64,000 nucleotides of DNA from Metaphire vulgaris (lineage: Eukaryota; Annelida; Clitellata; Crassiclitellata; Megascolecidae). The notes below the pieces were generated by a model. That model ran no database searches and was not told where the DNA came from. It saw only the letters and a program-made list of their open reading frames with translations. The translations under genes were made by a program, and so were the position numbers. The stretch spans positions 3,539,462 to 3,603,461 of the forward strand of contig CM030862.1 in assembly GCA_018105865.1 (NCBI GenBank), given 5' to 3'. This document shows, piece by piece, positions 49,310 through 61,249 of this stretch. Numbering within the stretch: position 1 is the first letter of the stretch; each line of letters begins with the position of its first letter.

Positions 49310-52300
49310 GTAATTATCATTATTAAGACAATTTTATCGTGCGATGGGCATGATGAAAGCTAAAGACAAGAGCAATTTAACAGATTTCATTTGAGATGTT
49401 ACATCAATCTTTGGGTTCTTCCTGAATGAAACAACAGAGTTGGCTTTTGTGACATGTGCAGACAATGAGATCCATAGAATTGCATTGCCACGTGAAACCA
49501 ACTAGGCAGTCTTGGGTGGTGGTGGAACGAGTGGCTGAACATAACTGCTTAAGTGATGTTTAAGTGATGTGCTTATTTCTGGCAAATGTCTATTGTTTCG
49601 TTTCATGATTTTGAGAAATTAAACTATATTTCTGATTTAAAATTTTATAATTGGTACACTGTCATCCATATTAGTGGCCTTGATACAGAACATTCTGGAA
49701 CCTGTGTGCCCCTTCTGTTACAGAGAATAAATGAGCTGTATAAGTTATAACAGACCTTTGCACACCCTTTACATCTGTGACTGCATTATAATCTTGCTTG
49801 ACTATCATTATGTCATTAGCTATTAGTTTTCTGAGTTTGACTGTAGTGTCTGCCAGATATATAAGAAGACAAATTACTGGTAATTATTATTGGTATCCGT
49901 GATAAATGTATTGTGTAAATGTAATGATTAATTGTATTGTAAGCAAAATTAGCCAACTTTACGTAGATATATGGGATGCATGCCTGATTGCTTGACACAT
50001 TCAGTATGTCTGTGTATAACACTGGTAAGTTATGTATCAATTGGCAATATGGCAGTGTTGAATAACACTTTAGGTTACATGGCTATTTTTCATTTTATCA
50101 ATGTATCTGCCTATTTTAAGCACTTTGCTTGTCTTTGCAGTTGTCAAAACGAAGAAATGTTGTAAATGCTGAGGGAGATGTCACTAGCGATGAAGAAATG
50201 TTTGTAGCGGATGGGGTTTCATCAAAATCTTTTGTATGTTGATGTTTATAATACTTTGGTTCTGTATTGACTTTGCAATGGCCCTCACTTTGATCTGTTC
50301 TTTTTAGATTATGATATTGTATTGTAGTATTGATAACAAAGCATTTACATTGCAGCTTGCACTCTGGACTGTATATGATAGCTTAATGTGATGATAACGA
50401 GTTATCTGCACTAAGGCTGGTCCAATTGGCTTTTGCCACCCAGAAATGAGGTGACTGAAGTGGTTTTCTTTTGTCTTCCTTGCAGACAATTAGAGGTTAA
50501 CTACTTGAACAAGGTTGCTACACAATGGCTAGTGTCAGATTTGAAGCTTTGTAGCTATATAGGTTGTGTGCTAGCAAGCATAAAACATTTATGTTTACTC
50601 TTGTAAAAACATGTACTTATCTTGATATATTCCATGATATTATTCATAATATATCAAATATATAATATATCAGATATCAATTGATATCACCCTTCAGGCT
50701 TGGCCTTTCAAATCTTCTGTAATTCTTCTTTCTGATATTAATTTGTTATTGATATACCATTGGCAGAGCCAGGGTTCTGGAATGGGGCACATCAACATTT
50801 TTGGGTAAAAAATCTGATGAGCACATTCACCTTTGATCCTACTATCTCTCTCAAAATTTCTCAGAGGTTTTGTGCAAATCTCATGACCGGTCCCCGACCA
50901 GAATATGGGGCCTGGCCCCATGGTTATGTCAATGTGATACACAGATTCAAATCAATCTATGAAATGCTAAGAAACATGTTGTACAGATTTATGTGAAAAT
51001 TATTTAATGAGATTGTGCTCTTGTTGTATTCTGTCTGTGGTCTCTAGATCGACTTCAGCGATGAAATATTTAAGGAATTTTACAGCGAAGACTCGACCTT
51101 ACAGCTCGCGGCAACTCAGAAATTTCGAAAAGCTTTGTCCCGAGGTTGATATAAGTCAATTATTGTTAAGGCTTTCTCAGTAGGGTGGAGTAATGCAAGA
51201 AATTTGCATGAGATTAGCCTATAGGAGTCGTGCCACAAAGCTGTGAACAGGCAAGATTGCTAACAGTCTGAATAGTGTCATATTCCATTGGATACTGAAC
51301 CCATAGTTACTGATGATGTTGATGGTGATGACAGTGACAAAGACAATGGTTACTATCACTGATAGCAGAAACAGCAGTTTTAGCAGCCAGTTATTTTGGC
51401 TTCTCCAGTTTGAATGATGCTATTTAACGTAACCGTGCAAAGCTGAATGGTCCCAAATAATATTTTAAAAAGCTAAATTGTTCATATGGTTTGAATCAGA
51501 TTTTTTTAAAAGACAGATGCTTTGATATTTGAGAATCAGCAATTGTGATCTATCATAAAAATGTCCTCTCTCGACGATTCTAGAGCCAAATCCACCAATT
51601 GATGAGGTCATTAAGTCTGGCATTGTACCGAGACTTGTCGAATTTCTGCGACGTGATAGCGAATTATTGCTTCAGGTATTAATTACTTTTGTGATATTTA
51701 ATTTTTAATTTTTCTGCTTTCATATTTTGCTTTTTGGAATTTTTCTAGGTCACTGCCATATTTAGGTAATCTGCTTTATTTTGAGTGTTTGCTTCTACGA
51801 ATAAGCAACTGTTAACCTTACAGAACATTGAAAAATAAGGAAATTTGAAATTTTACCTGGTTTGGATATTTTATGGTCTTAATTTTGGGGATTTTTATTA
51901 AGGAGTAGTTATTTATTAGATTGTAAATTCATAGTTCTTTAATTTTGAGGTGTTGGCTAATGACATTTTAGCATTTGCTTTTGTAATACTATTGTTATTA
52001 TTTGGTTGTTAAATGTTAATGCACGTTAAGTCATTCGGAAAGTGAAGAATTGTGGAGCAAACAATGGGTAAATAACTCACCCAAGGTCACTGCACAAGGG
52101 GTTAGGGTCAGTCACCCTCCCTACCCTCCGGTTGCATGGTGAAATCCTATCACTACTCTGCACCACCCCTTTCCCCATCCATCCCTAAGCTATAGTCCAT
52201 TTTCCTGAATTGTTCTGGGGATATTGGGTCCATTTTGAGTTATTAAATACACAGTTAATTGTTAAATCTGTAGTTTGAAGCTGCTTGGGCGCTAACGAAT

Positions 52301-55300
52301 ATAGCCTCGGGAACATCTGAGCAGACACAATATGTGATCCACAATGGGGCTGTTCCGATCTTTATTCATCTCCTCAACTCGCAGAGTGAAGATGTCCAGG
52401 AACAGGTTGGTTGTAATAATTTTTTCTAGTCTTTTCGTGGTTAAATTTTTGTTTAACTGGTGTCCTTTCTGACTGCAAGTAAATGCCTAGTAAAATGCAT
52501 TGTGATTTGATATGCTGTTACAGATGTTTGATTATCATTTATGCTATCCTGGAAGTTTTGTGCTTAACCCTAATATTGTATCGATTTTCCATATACATTT
52601 CTTGGTAAAGGTGTGTGTGTGTGTGGGGGGGAGGGAGGGTATATACCCACAAAACTAGCTGAGAAATGTGTCAATTCTGACAATAATAAGTTTTTATGGC
52701 ATTTCAGTGATTAAAAACAGGCTGTTCATCGTTTTAAGTACTTTCTAAGAAATGTATTAAGTACTTATACCAGAATAAGTTGGATTGCATTCGGACCTAG
52801 TTGTTCTTGTGTGATCTTATACTCTGAACTGTTAACCTTTTGCCCCGTAAGGCCAATATTTCAGCTTCATAACCTGTTGGTAATGTGGATCGTGGAGGTC
52901 GGAGGGTTAATGTCTGTTGTCGTCTGCTACGCTTGTAGGCTGTCTGGGCTCTGGGGAACATTGCCGGTGACAGTCCAGTCTGTCGAGATTATGTCTTAAA
53001 TGAAGGCATATTAATGCCGCTTCTACAGTGAGCACTGTTTTGCATTTCATACGTTTTGTGTAATGTTGTATATTTTGCTTCATGAAGATTGGATACTAGT
53101 TCATTGCTATCCGACTTTATAACAATTTTATACAGTTTGTAGTTTGGTTTGTATTTCAATATAATTTGACTGTTTTGATGTTGGATGATTGCCTTTGATG
53201 ATATTTCTTTGCATTTCTTCAATTTTGAATCACTTATACATTACTATTTATACACTTATTTATTAGTATACTTATTTATTTGTGCATTTGGTGATATTTG
53301 TGACAGTACGTTACTTTAAAATATTTTGTTACATCCAGTTACAGTGGATGTTGCTATTCTCTGCAGAAATATTGATCCCTTTAGGCTCAATGCCCATAGT
53401 TTCTGGTGCTGACCCCAGTTTTTGTGGCCATCAGCCCATAGGTGACTAAGCCATTCATCCAGCCTCTTCCGCTGAACCTATGGTTACTTTTGCAATGCTA
53501 CTTTGCATTGCTACTCAGTTTTGATGTTACTACCGCCCTCTAGGGAGTATGGCTGAGTTGACCTTAGGGGCTCCTAACTGGACTGAACCCATTGCATTGA
53601 CGTGCATGCACAGCATGTAACCACTTCTGCCATCTTCCCGCCCCACGAAATGTTGATTGTTTCCTGAAAATGAGAAACTCGTTGATAGATGCTATTAGTG
53701 TTGTTAATAGGAGCTGACAGGAAATGTATACGTATATTTTGCATCATTTGTTGATATTTTTTTAGATTACTGAGTCATACGCAGAGACTTTCGATGACAA
53801 GGAATGCTGTTTGGTGTCTCTCTAACTTGTCGCGTGGTAAAGCTCCTCCGCCTGACTTTTCCAAGGTAGGCATATTTGCTTTCCAGGTAGAAATTATCAT
53901 TCGGTGACTCACTCCTACTGACTTGCAGTAATCCGATGTTGGGAGAAAGCTATACAGAGTCTTGACACTTTTGCTGCCAGCAGATAGATGGTAAATGTAC
54001 CAGCCATTTTCCAAAGCATTAATTTTTTAACGGATGTGCATTTATTGGGACAACAGAAAACAGTCATTTTACAAGTATTATTAACCCTTTAAACACCAAA
54101 GTGCCCAAATGCACCCATGTGCAGTAACTTAGTTTCTAACGGCTTATCTCGCTTAATATAACATCAATGGAGTTGCCGTTGGAGGCACACTGTTCCAGGC
54201 CAGATAATTGACCCTCATCTTTTTTGGTAATTACTGAGTGGGGTCACCGCTAACGGGTTCTTTCACGCAGTAATACGGCGAACGGGACATTTTACGGTAA
54301 TACCGCAGTGACGGGTATCAGTATTATCAAGTTGATGATATTTAATATTGATGATTGCAGCCGGCTTTCTTGTTTTTTTTCTGCATGGAGAGTATTTAGT
54401 AACCCATTTGGTTATTCGTTAAGTAGGTATGTGTGGAATTAATACTGTGCGTTAGAGCAGCCACCTGACTTGGCAATGTGCCGCAAGTACTGTGGAGAAT
54501 TTGTGATTTTACAGTTGTCGGTTAATATTATTGGCTACCGAATCTACGGGCAAAACGCATAGCTACCAGAAATGCACTACAAACGATTGCCGTTTCAAAC
54601 TTCTCCATTCTGGCATCTATGTTCATTTATAGCAATTTTTCAATCGTATGAATCGATTCCTAAAGCTAACTTTGTTGTTATAGGAATTTATTGGTTTCCG
54701 TCTGAGCCTATATTTTAACATTGTGGGTTTTAAATTGCTTCTTTTATCCTTCTAACTAATATCTCATGAATTCCATTCTTATAAATGAATTCTCCAGATA
54801 TTTTATGAGAATTGTATTAAAAGCAGAATTTTAGCACGATTGTTAATTAAGTTTAAGAGAGTTTTGTCGGAAGTCTCCGTCTGCCCGCTTAACATTGCGA
54901 GATAGGAGAATCTTTGCTCGCATGATAACTTAATGATTATAAGTGCTAAGTCATGTTTAGCTTAGCTCAAAGATAATTTTCTCGTGATTCGAATGATATA
55001 ATTTGTATAAGCAGTTGTGATTAATTCGTTTGTTAGAACTGTTTAACATGTTGTCTATGGGACTTGAGACTTTTCGGTTGTGATTGGACACTTTGTGAAG
55101 AACAATGACTCTGATTGGTTGGAGGTTGTTTACCTCACCAGATATTTTCTATAAAAGCGGCGCTCTGTGTTAACTTGTCCCGTCCCAACAAGGACGGTCT
55201 GTTGATTGTGTTGGGAAGCCAAACAGCCCGTTGCTTCTAGAATTAAAAACCTCTATAAGGCGGTAGATTGTGTTGGAAGCCAAACAGCGTTGCCCTCTAG

Positions 55301-58300
55301 AATAGAGGCCTAAAAACCTCTATAACCTATAACGGCGGTTGATTGTGTTCGAAGCCAAACAGCTTCGTGGCCTCAGCTTTATAGGTTCACAGATCCAGTT
55401 GAGGGCTGTCACTTATAGTGCCCAGCTTTGGCTTTCCAGATCCAGTTGAGTGCTGTAGTGGTTGCAAATTTATTTGCGTATAGTTGTCACGGATATTATT
55501 TTGCGGATATTTATTGCATGTTTAAATTTGTTATAGAGTGAAGCTCAGTATTAGAGAGCTGAGAACATATACAGAGTCGTTCTATTGTCTGTTGGGACTT
55601 ATGTTGTCGGAGCGTTATTAAAAGTTAATGCAGTGAGATGTTCCATAGGGTAACTGTGTAAAAACATTGTTGTGAATGACATTGTTCAGTTATGAGAAGA
55701 ACTTTACATTTAGTAAGCATAAGAATGAATTCTTGGCATTAAATAATAAAGTTAATGTTTGTGTTCTCACAAGTTAGCTACGCCAGAAACGGGTGGGGCC
55801 CATATTATTTTAAGAAGTCTCTCTCTCAGAATTATCCCCTCGGTTATTTGTAAATTCGCTACAGTACTGCCTAGTAGGCCCTTCCTTTTCCTGTGTGCCT
55901 TTTAACTTCTATTGTCTTGGGCACATGGTTTGTTATTTTCCAATTAAAATCATAAATGGAAAAATGCGCATCGATAAATTGATTAAAAGTAAAAGTGAGC
56001 GAATATCCTTGTGCATAACTGAGTGAGTGAAGTGTGGCCACACACGAGAAGGTTGCACAATGGAGTGCTGATGCTGTTATTAATCTTTTTATGAATTAAA
56101 CGTTTAATTATAATACCATTTAACAGTCTAAAGCATGACGTCATAATTTTGTTAACGCATGTTGACGGCTTACTGCGGGGAGAATGAGGGGACGAAAAAG
56201 TCTGGTGCGGGGATGGGGGAGGATGGGGATGGTGGATGGGGTGGGGACGGGGAGAAGCAATGCGGGGATGGGGTGGGGACGGGGAGAAATGTTTTGGGGT
56301 GGGATGGGGATAAAAAGTTGTCCCCGTGTCACTCTCTACCCTCATCCCAATTCTTTTTAAATTTTGTATGGATGGTTTGAAAGAATAATAAACATGCAAA
56401 ACAGTGTTGTATGCCTTACCATTTTAGCTTTCAACTAATCCAAGCAATTGCAAGTTGAAAAAATAAATCCAAAATTTTATGAAAATACACAATAACACTG
56501 GTTGTCAGGGACATTTCCATTTGGGTACCTGCTCATGAAAGAGTTAAACAATTACCGATATATCTGTATTAGACCTTTTTTTATTAGGCCTAATTTTTAT
56601 TAGTCTTTATCTAAGGTCTAATTTTACTACCAATTGTATCTATAGGTCTATTTATACTAGACTATTTTATCCTAATTTTTAGGCCTAATATTTTGCACAT
56701 CTGCTTAGTCCAATACTTTATTTTGCACCGCATTATCTTTACTAAATCGTTTTATACTCTTTATTTCTAAATTTTAACTAAATTAATTGGAAATATTTTC
56801 CACTAGCATTACCACATGTCAGATCTGAAGGCCCAATGGCCATGTGCTGTTACTATCTACTAGCATAGCATATGACACATCACATTCTAAAATCCAGCCC
56901 AATTAGTGACAAACAACACTCATGTGTCACAAAATTGCTGTATTCCCAATTGCAGCAGTTCCTTACATTGCATAGTGTCTATGGTACGTATGATGAACGG
57001 TGCTCCTCAACACGGTACTGAAATGGTAAGAAAGGGTTAATGAATATATATAAATTACTGTGTGTTCAGATATTTTAGTTGATTCATTGTTCCGATCCAG
57101 TTCAGGATTGGGTTCTTTCCCATTATCTGGACCCCAGTAGAGGGATGGTGTAGTTGGCTAGAGAGGTGTTAGGTTTAAGGTTAGGTTAGGGTCAGAGTTA
57201 GGTTAGGGTCAGTGTTAGGTTAAGGTTAGGGTCAGGTTCCTGACCAAACAGCCATTACACTTCACTGGGGTCCTGATAACGGGAAAGTACCAGGATTGCG
57301 ATGTACTCTTTTAAAAAATTTGGTTAGATTGAGGCGTAGAAAATTGCTGGATTTGAGTGTCTGTTGTGGACTGAGATTTGCATATTTCTTTGCTGCATCT
57401 GTATTTTGCTGCAGGTTTGTCATGCGTTGCCAGTTCTGGCTCGTCTTCTATCTCATCAAGATACTGATATTTTAGCCGACACGTGCTGGGCGCTGTCGTA
57501 TCTGTCGGACGGACCAAACGAAAAGATCCAGGCCGTGATCGATTCAGGAGTCTGCAGACGACTTGTGGAGCTACTCGTGTAAGTGACTTTGTTGTTGGCG
57601 ACGCGTATTTGAGCTGCTGATGAAAATTTGTACCAAATTGTGGTGTGTCGGATCACATTTACCTAATAATTAACTGCCTTTAAGATAAAGTGTCCCCTTT
57701 GGTACATGATATGAAAGAATCAATGGCAGTGAATAGCTGTCGGATGGCTCTGCTATAGTCATTCAAGGTCGTGCAACTGTGAACTGTTAGATGAACTTGA
57801 CTGACCTTTTGACCTTTGACTGACCTTTTCACCTTTTACCAAAGACTAAATGATTTTTGGGTTGGCTTTTATTGTTCAAGAAAATTGATCGCTGTGTTGG
57901 TCACGTTTAGAAACAAAGGTAGTTTCGTTGGCAGATTTCGATGGTTTGAACCTGTGAAGGTTAACACAATGCTATTCATAGGTTATTACTATTAGTATGC
58001 ATTGTCAAAATGGTCTGGTATACTATCTGTAAGTGCAGCCAGATGTATGAAATTCAATGAATTTCCAGTCTAATTGTATGATGAAGTGTAATTGTATAAC
58101 TGCATGTATGAGTACGACTGCTTGCCTACATCACCGCGTTCTGTTAAGAATCTCAGCTAGGTTGTCTGAATCCGCGATTCTTATATATTTTAACCCTTTT
58201 GCTGCCAGCAAATATATGGTAAATTTACCAGCCTTGTGCCAAAGCATTAATATTAACGGATGGGCAGTTATAGCGCGTGAGACAACAGAACAGGCCTGAG

Positions 58301-60364
58301 GAGAGGGGGTGCAGCCGGTACATTGTTCTGAGGCCGAAAGGGGCCTGTGACCGATAAGGTTTTTTTTTGCTTGTCAGACTGGTTTTAGAGAAGCGATAAC
58401 AGTTTTTTTTGCTTGTCAGAATTTTTTCAGAGGCAATAACGTTTTTGTTTTTTTTTGCTCGTCAGGTTTTTGGACAGTTGATACATTTTTTTCTGGGACC
58501 CGTCATTTTTTTGTACCGGGGCCCGGAACTTCTCTCGGCGACCCTGCAACAGAAAACAGTCATTTTACAAGTATTAAGTATTATTAACCCTTTAACCGTC
58601 CCAGCGCCATTTTGCCGTTTTAGGAATTCCAACCAGAACGTTGTCTCAGCAGCCCTCCGTGCCCTCGGTAACATCGTTACCGGTGACGACCTGCAGACAC
58701 AGGTGGTACTTAACTGTGGAATTCTGTCCTGCCTTAATCTCTTGTTGAACTCTTCAAAGGAATCTGTGCGCAAGGAAGCGTGCTGGACGATTTCGAACAT
58801 CACGGCTGGAAACAAGACTCAGATACAGGTTTGCGGTTCGGGTTAGATTTCTCTATAATAAATTATTATCCATAATGAGTTGATCGTTGCCATTTTATTT
58901 CTAACTTTAACTTATTTCTAATTTTCTCGTATAGGTCGATTCCCTGTGTAACAAACGCTTGCATGTAAGGAACAGAAAATGTATTGCTATGGAGAACCTA
59001 TGTTTGATTGGTAATAATTGTAAATACAAACAAGTTGTGTATGGACTCGATATAATTATGTCTTTATTCTGTATTTTGTTTTCTAGATAGCATGATAAAA
59101 TAGCATTATTAAATGGATTTGACTATCTTTGAGGATTTTATATTTCTGAATAGTTCTAAGTATGTTGAAAGTTTCATCAAAATTTATGCTCCTAGATCTT
59201 TAGTAAAAAAAAGCAACATTTGCACTAGCATTTTCATCCTAATGGGCAAACATAGACACTTTCAGATACTGATATTGATGTTACAACTACTTTAATTTGA
59301 AAGCTTGATTTTAGTTGAGTCAAATATGGATTAAGCTATCTGACATACAACATGCTACTGAAGTATTCTTATGTGAACAGTGCATTGATTATACATTCTG
59401 GTAGGCATTAACCCTATATAACACTATGTTACCTGGTTAGCCCTATGTTCACTATGTTGCCTGCAGTCAACATTTTTCAATATAGGGTTAAGTACAGTTA
59501 TGGTGACAATTTCCATTATGCACAAGATGAGCAAATGGCATTTGATTTTTCAATAGGCCGTAATAGAAGCCAACATATTTCCATCTTTGATCGAGATTCT
59601 TGGTAAAGCGGAGTTCAAGACGCGCAAGGAGGCGTGCTGGGCGGTGACGAACGCAACCTCCGGAGGCACACCGGAGCAGATACGATACCTGGTGGAGCAG
59701 AATTGCATTGCACCGCTCTGTGACCTGCTTGCGGTGATGGACGCCAAGATCGTACAGGTGGCGCTCACGGCCCTCGAAAATATTCTGAAGCTCGGCGATC
59801 AGACGGCCAAGATGATGACTGGCGTCAATCCTTACGCGGTTGCCATCGAGGAGTGCTACGGTAATTGCTTATTTGTAGAGGAGATTGTGTTTTTGAATGT
59901 GATATTAGATTTTTCAGGTTTCTTTTTGCTGCAGAGACTTGGTGGTGCTTAGTTTTTGCCAACGTGGTCATTGATGCAGTTGACAAACTACATCAATGTA
60001 CTACAATCATTTGTGTATCGTAATTTGTACCAAACTGCAATCATTTGTGTACCGTAATTTGTACCAAACTGCAATCATTTGTGTACCGTAATTTGTACCA
60101 AACTACAATCATTTGTGTACCGTAATTTGTACCAAACTGCAATCATTTGTGTACCGTAATTTGCTTTTTTCAGGTTTGGACAAAATCGAGTACCTACAAA
60201 ATCATGAAAACCAGGATATTTACCACAAGGCGTTTGACATCATCGAACGTTACTTTGGCGCCGATGATGAGGACGACAAATTAGCTCCAAAGGTCGACGA
60301 CGACAGTCACCAGTTCAGTTTCGGCAACGGACAGAACCCTCCTGTTCACGGTTTTGAACTCTGA
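49175..60364 (+). CDS. KPNA: Importin subunit alpha, KPNA1/5/6 clade (11 exons, complete)
   Basis: This is the nuclear import adaptor that binds classical NLS cargo through armadillo repeats and importin beta through its N-terminal IBB. Exons: 49175-49309, 50141-50233, 51048-51144, 51584-51675, 52274-52405, 52939-53027, 53766-53865, 57415-57578, 58624-58828, 59557-59860, 60174-60364. All phases agree, giving 533 aa, close to the 536-538 aa of human KPNA6/KPNA1. The IBB ([20 protein letters not shown] ... LSKRRNV) has the REEEG-LRKQKR pattern of the alpha-1/5/6 clade. The NLS-binding Trp/Asn ladder is intact: [80 protein letters not shown]. The C-terminus is acidic and ends GFEL. No frameshift or stop was seen. 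Introns hold a solo LTR, MITEs and a minisatellite. Confidence 0.96.
50141..50233 (+). CDS. KPNA: Importin alpha exon 2
   Basis: Acceptor TGTCTTTGCAG, donor TTT|GTATGT. Starts with the end of the IBB (LSKRRNV). Confidence 0.92.
50757..50935. mobile_element. Decayed MITE-like sequence
   Basis: CATTGGCAGAGCCAGGGTTC to GGCCTGGCCCCATGG, with the interior resembling 3246-3475 and 41044-41204. Located in importin intron 2. Confidence 0.45.
51048..51144 (+). CDS. KPNA: Importin alpha exon 3 (ARM 1 start)
   Basis: Acceptor GTCTCTAG, donor GAG|GTTGAT, phase 1. Encodes [17 protein letters not shown]. Confidence 0.94.
51584..51675 (+). CDS. KPNA: Importin alpha exon 4
   Basis: Acceptor GATTCTAG, donor CAG|GTATTA. 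Encodes [20 protein letters not shown]. Confidence 0.94.
51676..52273. other. Importin intron 4, nothing notable
   Basis: AT-rich. A possible SINE-like stretch with ACTCACCCAAGGTCACTGCA lies near 52076. Confidence 0.4.
52274..52405 (+). CDS. KPNA: Importin alpha exon 5 (ARM 2)
   Basis: Acceptor ATCTGTAG, donor CAG|GTTGGT. Encodes [20 protein letters not shown]. Confidence 0.95.
52939..53027 (+). CDS. KPNA: Importin alpha exon 6 (ARM 3)
   Basis: Acceptor GCTTGTAG, donor ACA|GTGAGC, phase 2. Encodes [20 protein letters not shown]. Confidence 0.94.
53028..53539. other. Importin intron 6, nothing notable
   Basis: AT-rich with no recognised repeat before the SINE at 53540. Confidence 0.4.
53540..53650 (-). 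mobile_element. tRNA-derived SINE, family A, copy 4
   Basis: The minus strand reads GCGGGAAGATGGCAGAAGTG ... GGGTTCAGTCC ... CCTAAGGTCAACTCAGCC ... CCCTAGAGGGCGGTAG. Confidence 0.75.
53766..53865 (+). CDS. KPNA: Importin alpha exon 7 (ARM 4)
   Basis: Acceptor TTTTTTTAG, donor AAG|GTAGGC. Encodes [20 protein letters not shown]. Confidence 0.95.
53964..54100. repeat. Repeat K, copy 1
   Basis: TTTTGCTGCCAGCAGATAGA to AGTATTATTAACCCTTTAAA. The second copy, at 58195-58590, is split by a MITE. Confidence 0.75.
54491..55863 (+). mobile_element. Solo LTR of a retrotransposon
   Basis: Begins TGTGGAGAATTTG and ends AATTCGCTACA, flanked by GTAC on both sides (54487-54490, 55864-55867). Promoter-like elements lie in order: CCAAT-type GATTGG (near 55113), TATAAAAG (near 55152), then three imperfect 60-75-bp repeats containing GATTGTGTTGGAAGCCAAAC (55202-55375). 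An ATAATAAAG poly(A)-like signal is near 55744. No internal coding region or second LTR is present in the intron. Orientation is inferred from TATA to poly(A), the same as the importin gene. Confidence 0.7.
56150..56345. repeat. G-rich MITE-like repeat
   Basis: GGGGATGGGGTGGGGACGGG units, with potential for G-quadruplex formation. Confidence 0.6.
57108..57292. repeat. Inverted-repeat element with telomere-like core
   Basis: Arms CTTTCCCATTATCTGGACCC and GGGGTCCTGATAACGGGAAA enclose TTAGGTTAGGGTCAG units (57170-57238). Confidence 0.8.
57415..57578 (+). CDS. KPNA: Importin alpha exon 8 (ARM 5-6)
   Basis: Acceptor TTGCTGCAG, donor CGT|GTAAGT, phase 2. Encodes [20 protein letters not shown]. 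Confidence 0.95.
58195..58590. repeat. Repeat K, copy 2 (interrupted)
   Basis: TTTTGCTGCCAGCAAATATA up to CAACAGAA, then after the MITE the remainder AACAGTCATTTTACAAGTAT. It ends about 35 bases from importin exon 9. Confidence 0.75.
58291..58546. mobile_element. MITE with CAGGCC/GACCCTG ends and three GCTTGTCA modules
   Basis: CAGGCCTGAGGAGAGG to CTCGGCGACCCTG, flanked by perfect 8-bp repeats CAACAGAA. Modules TTTTTTTTTGCTTGTCAG recur near 58358, 58402 and 58448. Confidence 0.93.
58624..58828 (+). CDS. KPNA: Importin alpha exon 9 (ARM 6-8)
   Basis: Acceptor GCCGTTTTAG, donor CAG|GTTTGC. Encodes [20 protein letters not shown] and [19 protein letters not shown]. Confidence 0.95.
59557..59860 (+). 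CDS. KPNA: Importin alpha exon 10 (ARM 8-10)
   Basis: Acceptor TTTTCAATAG, donor ACG|GTAATT. Encodes [20 protein letters not shown] and [12 protein letters not shown], the segment that CAS/exportin-2 recognises in the family. Confidence 0.95.
60006..60163. repeat. 34-bp minisatellite in importin intron 10
   Basis: About 4.6 copies of CAATCATTTGTGTACCGTAA plus TTTGTACCAAACTG. The last copy ends ten bases before the acceptor of exon 11. Confidence 0.95.
60174..60364 (+). CDS. KPNA: Importin alpha exon 11 (C-terminus, stop)
   Basis: Acceptor CTTTTTTCAG. Encodes [20 protein letters not shown], acidic [14 protein letters not shown] and GFEL, then TGA. Confidence 0.95.
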
Positions 60365-60706
60365 TGATGAATTCGAACTGAAGTTCTCCGTTTCCTGTTA
60401 ATAGCAAAAAATTTGTAGACAAATAATTTCAATTATCTTTGTTTGTGTAGTTTCTGTTTGGCCGTCGTTGCGCAGTGTTCTCAGACGCTTTGATTGCTTG
60501 CTAAAAGGATTTCAAAGTTACGCTAAAGCTGCTTCATGGTTGTTCATATATTGCGATATCATGTCGATCTTCTGGCAGGCTGCCTTTTTTCATGAAGTTA
60601 GTGGTTCTGCTGAATTTGATTTAAATCATTCTTATTATGAATTTATTTCTGTTCGATTGGAACTTGTCGGTCTTTGTGCACCTGATTATAGCCACTATGT
60701 TGTAAT
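60365..60706 (+). other. Presumed importin alpha 3' UTR
   Basis: Follows the stop codon. I see no AATAAA within the first 340 bases, so the UTR may be longer. Confidence 0.4.
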
Positions 60707-60890
60707 CAGTGTTTATTCTAGGCCTTCTATGGGGGGATTCCCCCCCCCCAAGTTTTAAAATTCCCCCAAATTTTTTATATGTTGACTGGGGGATGGAAAT
60801 TTCCCCCTCAAAAGTGTGGAGACTCAGACCTTGTCCCCCCAAACATTTCAAAGCCCCCCTCCAACATCAAGGTGGCTAGAATAAACAGTG
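60707..60890. mobile_element. MITE, CAGTGTTTA family, copy
   Basis: CAGTGTTTATTCTAGGCC to GTGGCTAGAATAAACAGTG, flanked by perfect 8-bp repeats GTTGTAAT. Closely related at both ends to 5329-5689. Confidence 0.95.
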
Positions 60891-61249
60891 GTTGTAATAT
60901 TCAGAACCTTTTCAGATTTGAATAAGAATCCATCTACTGTAACTAGGAATTTTAAAAATTATGTGTTCATTTTAAGTTTGGTTTTTTTGCGGCATAGAAG
61001 GCAAAGCCGATAGTTATGAGTTGTATTTAAGCAAGCACGCTTGGTATTGAATATTTTTGGAATTTAGCATCGCAAACAGTTGTAACAACGTTTGTTTTGC
61101 TCAAATGTCAGATGACAATGTATAATCATTTAAAAGAAGATTGTGTTTGATTACCATAAATATGTGTTGCTACGTGGCTAGTTAGTAGTTTTCACTGGAT
61201 CAGTTATTAAATATTTTTCATGGCCATGTTTACTTTCTTGTGTTTCTCT
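60891..61249. other. No recognised feature
   Basis: AT-rich sequence. Confidence 0.4.

Noticed and set aside
55983..56399. 138-residue Pro/His-rich minus-strand ORF
   Set aside because: Read through the G-rich GGGGATGGGG repeat.
58403..58470. CRISPR-like spaced repeats (three similar units)
   Set aside because: The genome is eukaryotic. The units are the GCTTGTCA modules inside a MITE with a clear 8-bp target duplication.
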